A stretch of 55,265 bases of DNA from Streptomyces iranensis. Lineage in GTDB: Bacteria > Actinomycetota > Actinomycetes > Streptomycetales > Streptomycetaceae. The position numbers and the translations under genes were made by a program. The notes beneath the pieces were generated by a model. That model saw only the letters and a program-made list of their open reading frames with translations, made no database searches and was not told the DNA's origin. Below are positions 47,201 through 53,200 of this stretch, piece after piece. The stretch covers positions 1 to 55,265 of the forward strand of contig NZ_JAGGLR010000045.1 of the NCBI RefSeq assembly GCF_017874715.1, read 5' to 3'. Each line of letters starts with the position of its first letter. The first letter of the stretch is position 1.

Positions 47201-50200
47201 GCCCGCTGACCCCGCTGCGTTGCGCCCACAGCCCCCAGCCGAGCGACGCGGCCGGTAGTCCGAGCGCCCGGCGATGTCCGGCGAACGCGTCGAGGAAGGC
47301 GTTCGCCGCGGCGTAGTTGCCCTGTCCGGGCGCCCCGAACACCGCCGCGGACGAGGAGAAGGTGACGAACGCGGCGAGTTGGAGCCCCGCGGTCAGTTCG
47401 TGGAGGTTGACCACTGCGTCGACCTTCGGCCGCAGTACGGCGTCCAGCTGCGGCCCGGTCATCGATGCGAGGAGGCCGTCGTCCACGATGCCCGCGGCGT
47501 GGACCACGGCGGTCAGCGGATGCTCCGCCGGGATGTCCGCCAGCACCGCGGCCAGGGCTTCCCGGTCGGCCGCGTCGCAGGCGACCAGGGCGGCGTTGGC
47601 GCCCAACTCGGCCAGATCGGCGGCCAGTTGCCGGGCCCCGGGTGCCTGCGGCCCGCTGCGGCCGATCAACACCAGCTTCTTGATCCCGTACGCCGACACG
47701 AGATGCCGGGCGATCACCCCGCCGAGCGTGCCCGTGCCACCGGTGACCAGAACCGTGCCGCCCGGGTCCAAGCGAGGCCGGTCGCCGACGCCGGCGACGC
47801 GGGCCAGCCGAGGCACGAACACTTCGCCGCCCCGGAACGCCACCTGGGCCTCGCCGGCCGGGAGCGCGACCGTGCTGTTCCCGTCCCGGTCGGCCAGCCC
47901 GAACCGGCCCGGGTGCTCGGACTGAGCCGACCGGACCAGCCCCCACACGGCCGCACCGGCCAGATCCGAGACCTCCTCGCCGCCGCCGACCGCCACCGCG
48001 CCCCGGGTCACGAACACCAGCCGGGCCGCACTCAACCCCGGTTCGGCCAGCCACGCCTGGATCAGATCGAGCGCCTCGCGTACCGCCGCGTGTACAACCC
48101 CGGCGACCCCGTCGGACGTGTCCCAGGAGCGCTCGACCAGCACCACGTCCGGCTCGGCGTCCACCAGATCGGCAAAGCCGCCCGCCCCGAGCACAACCGT
48201 CTTCCCACCGTCCACCGGAGCCGCCGACACGGGCACCCAGCTCACCTCGAACAGCGAATCCGGCCGACCGCCGCCGAACTCGACTTCGGAGACCGGTCGT
48301 ACCGTCACACGCTCCACCGAGGCGACCGGCCGACCCGCCCCGTCGGCGAACTCCACCGTGACCGTGTCCGGGCCGAGCCGGGTCAGCCGTACCCGGCCCA
48401 CCGCCGCCTCACCGGCGTGCAGCCTGATTCCGCTGAAGGAATGCGGCAATCCCCCATCGGCCCCGAGCACCTGCAGCGCGGTGTCGAACAACATCGGGTG
48501 GAGGCCGTACCCAGAAGCGTCCTCACCCGGCAGTCGGACCTCCGCGTACAGCGTGTCCTCGCGCTGCCAGGCCCCGCTCAGACCTTGCCCGGCCGGTCCG
48601 TATTCGTGTCCCGCGCCGACCAACTCCGCAGACAACTCGTCGACGTCGAGGCGCACCGCACCGGCCGGCGGCCATTCGGCCATTCCGCTCGGCTCGGCCG
48701 ACGCACCCGTCGTGAGGGCACCGGAAGCGTGCCGCGCCCACTCGCCTTCATCCGTACGGGCGTGCACGGTGAACGTCCGGCCACCCGCGGCGTCCGCTCC
48801 CGTGACGGCGACCTGCACCTGGCACGCACTCCGCTCGGGCAAGACCAGTGGCCGGTGCAGGATCAGCTCCTCGACTCGCTCGCAGCCGACCTCGTCCGCC
48901 GCCCGCAACACCAGCTCGACGAACGCCGTCGAGGGCAGCAGCCGCATACCGAGTACGACGTGATCCGCCGCCCAGGAAGGGCTCCGCGTCGACACCTTCC
49001 CGGTCAGGATCACCCCACCCGCATCCGGCAGCGACACGACGGTCGCCAGCAACGGATGGCCGACCTCACCCTCGCTCGCCTGCGGTGCCGCGTCTAGCCA
49101 GTACCGTTCCCGTTGGAACGCGTACGTCGGCAGCTCAACCCTGCGGCCGCCCGACACCAGCGCCTTCACGTCCACCGGTACGCCACGCTCGTAGAGCCGC
49201 CCGAGCGCGGCGACCGCCGCCCGGGGCTCGGCAACGTCCTTCCTCAACATCGCGAACGCCGCCGCGTCATCGTCCAGGCTCTCCTGGGCCATCGCCGCCA
49301 GCACACCGCCCGGCCCCACCTCCAACAACGTCCGCACACCCCGATTGCCCAGCTCCCGCACCCCATCCGCGAACCGCACCGTCGCCCGCACCTGCTCCAC
49401 CCAGTACTCGGCATCCGCAGTCAGCAGCCCGCCCGTCACCGTCGACACGATGGGAATCTCGGGCGTGCGGAAGGTCAGCGACGACACCACTTCCCGCAAC
49501 TCCGCCAGCATCGGCTCCATCAACGGCGAGTGGAACGCATGGCTCACCCGCAAACGCCGCGACTTCTCAAACCGTGCGGCGATCTCGACCACCGCGTCCT
49601 CATCCCCGGACACCACCACCGACGCCGGACCATTGACCGCCGCCAGTCCCACCCGATCCGTCAACCACGGCCTGACTTCGGCTTCAGACGCCTGAATCGA
49701 CACCATCGCCCCACCCGAAGGAAGGGCCTGCATCAACCGGCCCCTCGCGGACACCAGCTTCGCCGCGTCCTCAAGAGACAACACCCCGGCCACATGAGCC
49801 GCCGCCACCTCACCGATGGAATGGCCAAGGAGGTAGTCCGGCTGCACACCCCACGACTCAAGAAGCCGGAAAAGCGCCACCTCCACCGCGAACAACGCCG
49901 GCTGCGCGAACCCGGTCTGATCCAGCGACTCTCCATCGACCCGCACAAGACCCGGCTCGAAGACCGCACACACCTCATCAAAAGCCGCCGCGAACACCGG
50001 AAACGCCGCATACAACTCCCGGCCCATACCCGAGATCTGACTGCCCTGACCGGTAAACATCAACGCCAGCCCACCACGCGCGACCGCCGCGACATCCACG
50101 TTTTCCAAGGCCGCCAGCAACGACTCCCGGTCTTCACCCACCACCACCGCGCGATAATCGAACGCAGTCCGGGACACCAGCGACCAACCCACATCCACCG

Positions 50201-53200
50201 GCTCCAACCCCGGCCGCTCCTCCACAAACGCCCTCAACCGCAACGCCTGCGCCCGCACCCCCGCCGCCGTCTTCGCCGACACCACCCACGGCACCACCGG
50301 CACCCTGAGACGCGCTTCCGACTCATCCGTCTTACCCGGAGCAGCCTCGAGCACCACATGCGCATTGGTACCGCTCACACCGAACGACGACACCGCCGAC
50401 CGACACACCCGACCAACAACGGGCCAAGCAACCTGCGAAGTCGCCAAAGACACCGCACCCGAAGACCAGTCCACCTCCGGCGACGGCTCATCCACGTGCA
50501 ACGTCCGCGGCACCACCCCATGCCGCATCGCCAGCACCATCTTGATCACACCAGCCACACCAGCAGCCGCCTGCGTATGACCGATATTCGACTTGATCGA
50601 CCCGAGCAACAGCGGCTGATCCCGATCCTGGCCATAGGTCGCGAGCAAAGCCTGCGCCTCGATCGGGTCACCCAAACGCGTCCCCGTGCCATGCGCCTCG
50701 ACCACATCAACATCAGCCGGAGACAACCCCGCATTGGCCAGCGCCTGACGAATCACCCGCTGCTGAGCAGGACCATTCGGCGCCGTCAAACCATTCGACG
50801 CACCATCCTGATTCACCGCCGAACCCCGCACCACAGCAAGCACTTCATGCCCGAGCCGTTCCGCATCGGACAGGCGCTCCAACAACAGCCAGCCGACGCC
50901 CTCCGACCAGCCCGTCCCATCGGCCGCACCCGAAAAGGATTTGCACCGGCCATCGGCCGCGAGGCCGCGCTGACGACTGAACTCCACGAACGAATACGGC
51001 GACGACATCACCGTCACCCCGCCCGCGAGCGCCATCGAACACTCGCCCTGCCGCAACGCCTGGGCGGCCAGATGCAGCGCCACCAGCGATGACGAGCAGG
51101 CCGTGTCCACCGTCACCGCCGGGCCCTCCAGGCCGAACGTGTACGAGACGCGGCCCGATGCGACGCTGGCCGAGCTGCCACTGGCCAGATAGCCTTCGAC
51201 GCCCGACGCCACCCGGCCGAGCCGCAACGCGTAGTCCTGTCCGTTGCTGCCGACGAAAACCCCGGTTCGGCTCCCCCGCAACGATTCCGGGTCGATTCCC
51301 GCTTGCTCGAACGCCTCCCACGCCGTCTCCAACAGCAGACGCTGCTGCGGATCCATCGCCACAGCCTCGCGCGGGCTGATCCCGAAGAAACCGGCGTCGA
51401 AATCGCTCACGGCCTCGAGAAAGCCACCCGCGATCGAGTACGTCTTGCCCACTGCGTCGGGATCTGGATCGTAGAGTCCTTCGATTTCCCAGCCGCGATC
51501 GACAGGGAACGTGGAGATGACGTCGCCGTCGGATTCGAGGAGCTGCCATAGTTCCTCGGGGGTCGTCACACCGCCGGGGAAACGGCAACTCATCGACACG
51601 ACGACGATCGGATCGGTGTCGGTTGCCGTGGCCGCGGCGACCGGAGCGGCGGGCTGGACGCCGAGCAGTTCGGTTTCGAGATGGTCGGCCAGCGCCTGCG
51701 CCGTCGGGTAGTCGAACACCACCGTGGCGGGCAACGGCAGGCCGGTGGCCGTACTCAATCGGTTGCGCAGTTCGACCGCGGTCAGCGAGTCGAACCCCAG
51801 GTCCCGGAAGGCTTTTCCGGAATCGATCGGGCCGGATCCGGGCCGTCCGAGCACTACCGCGGCGTGCGAACGGACCAGGCCGATCAGGAACTCGGCGCGC
51901 TCGGCGGCCGGCAGGTGCGCCAGGGTTCCGGTGCCGGTGCGGGAGCGACGGGCACGGCCGACCAGGGTGCTCAGCAGTGGCGGCACGTCGTCCCCGCCCC
52001 GGCGCAGGGCGGCAACGTTCAGGCGGATCGGGACGGTGTGGGCGTACGCGGAGGACCGGGCGGAGTCGAACAGCGCCAGACCTTCGTCGTTGCTCAGGGG
52101 TACCAGACCGGCCCGGGCCATCCGGTTCAGGTCCGTGTCCGCCAGGTGTCCGGTCACACCGCTGCGTTGCGCCCACAGGCCCCAGCTCAGCGCGGACGCG
52201 GGCCGCCCCGAAGCCTTCCGATGCTGAGCGAAGGCGTCCGCGAACGCGTTGGCGGCCGCGTAGTTGGCTTGCCCGGCGCCGCCGAAGACCGCGGCCGCCG
52301 AGGAGAACACCACGAAGGATGTGAGGTCGTCGCCGGCGGTGAGCTCGTGCAGGTTGAGGACCGCGTCCACCTTCGGGCGCAGGACGGCGTCCACGCGCTG
52401 CCTGGTCATCGAGGTGAGCAGGCCGTCGTCGGCGACGCCGGCGGTGTGGATGACGGCGGTCAGCGGGTGTTCGGCCGGGATGCCGCTCAGGACCTCGGCG
52501 AGCGCTTCCCGGTCGGCCGCGTCGCACGCCACCACCGTGGCTTCGGCCCCCATCCCGGCCAGCTCGGCGACCAGCTCGGAGGCGCCGTCCGCCACCGATC
52601 CCCGGCGGCTGGTCAGCAGCAGGTGCCGCGCGCCGTGCTCGGCGACCAGGTGCCGCGCGATCAGGGCGCCGAGCGTGCCCGTGCCCCCGGTGACGAGCAC
52701 CGTGCCCCCGGGTTCGAGCAACGGCGGGGCCGCTCCGTCCGTACCGAGCCGTACGAGTCGGGGTACGAGCACGGAACCAGCGCGGACGGCCACTTGCTGC
52801 TCGCCGCTCGCCAACGCGGTCGGGAGCGCCGAGGTGTCGTCCCCGTCGAGGTCGACCAGGACGAACCGGCCCGGGTTCTCCGCCTGCGCGGACCGGACCA
52901 GGCCCCAGACCGCGGCGGCGGCCAGGTCGGTGATGTCCTCGTCGGCGCCGGTCGCCACGGCCCCGCGAGTCACGAACACGAGGCGCGATCCGGCCGACCG
53001 GGGCTCCGCCAGCCAGGACTGCAGGGTCTCCAGCCCTTCGGCGACCGCATCGTGTACGGCTTCGGCCGACCGGCCGTCGCCCGCCCGTACCGTCGTGATC
53101 TCTGGTTCGGCCATCGCGGCGGTCCGGCCGGCCGGTGCAGGGACCCAGTCGACCCGGAAGACCGAGTCCCGCCGACCGGGCGCGAGCAGTTCGGCCACCG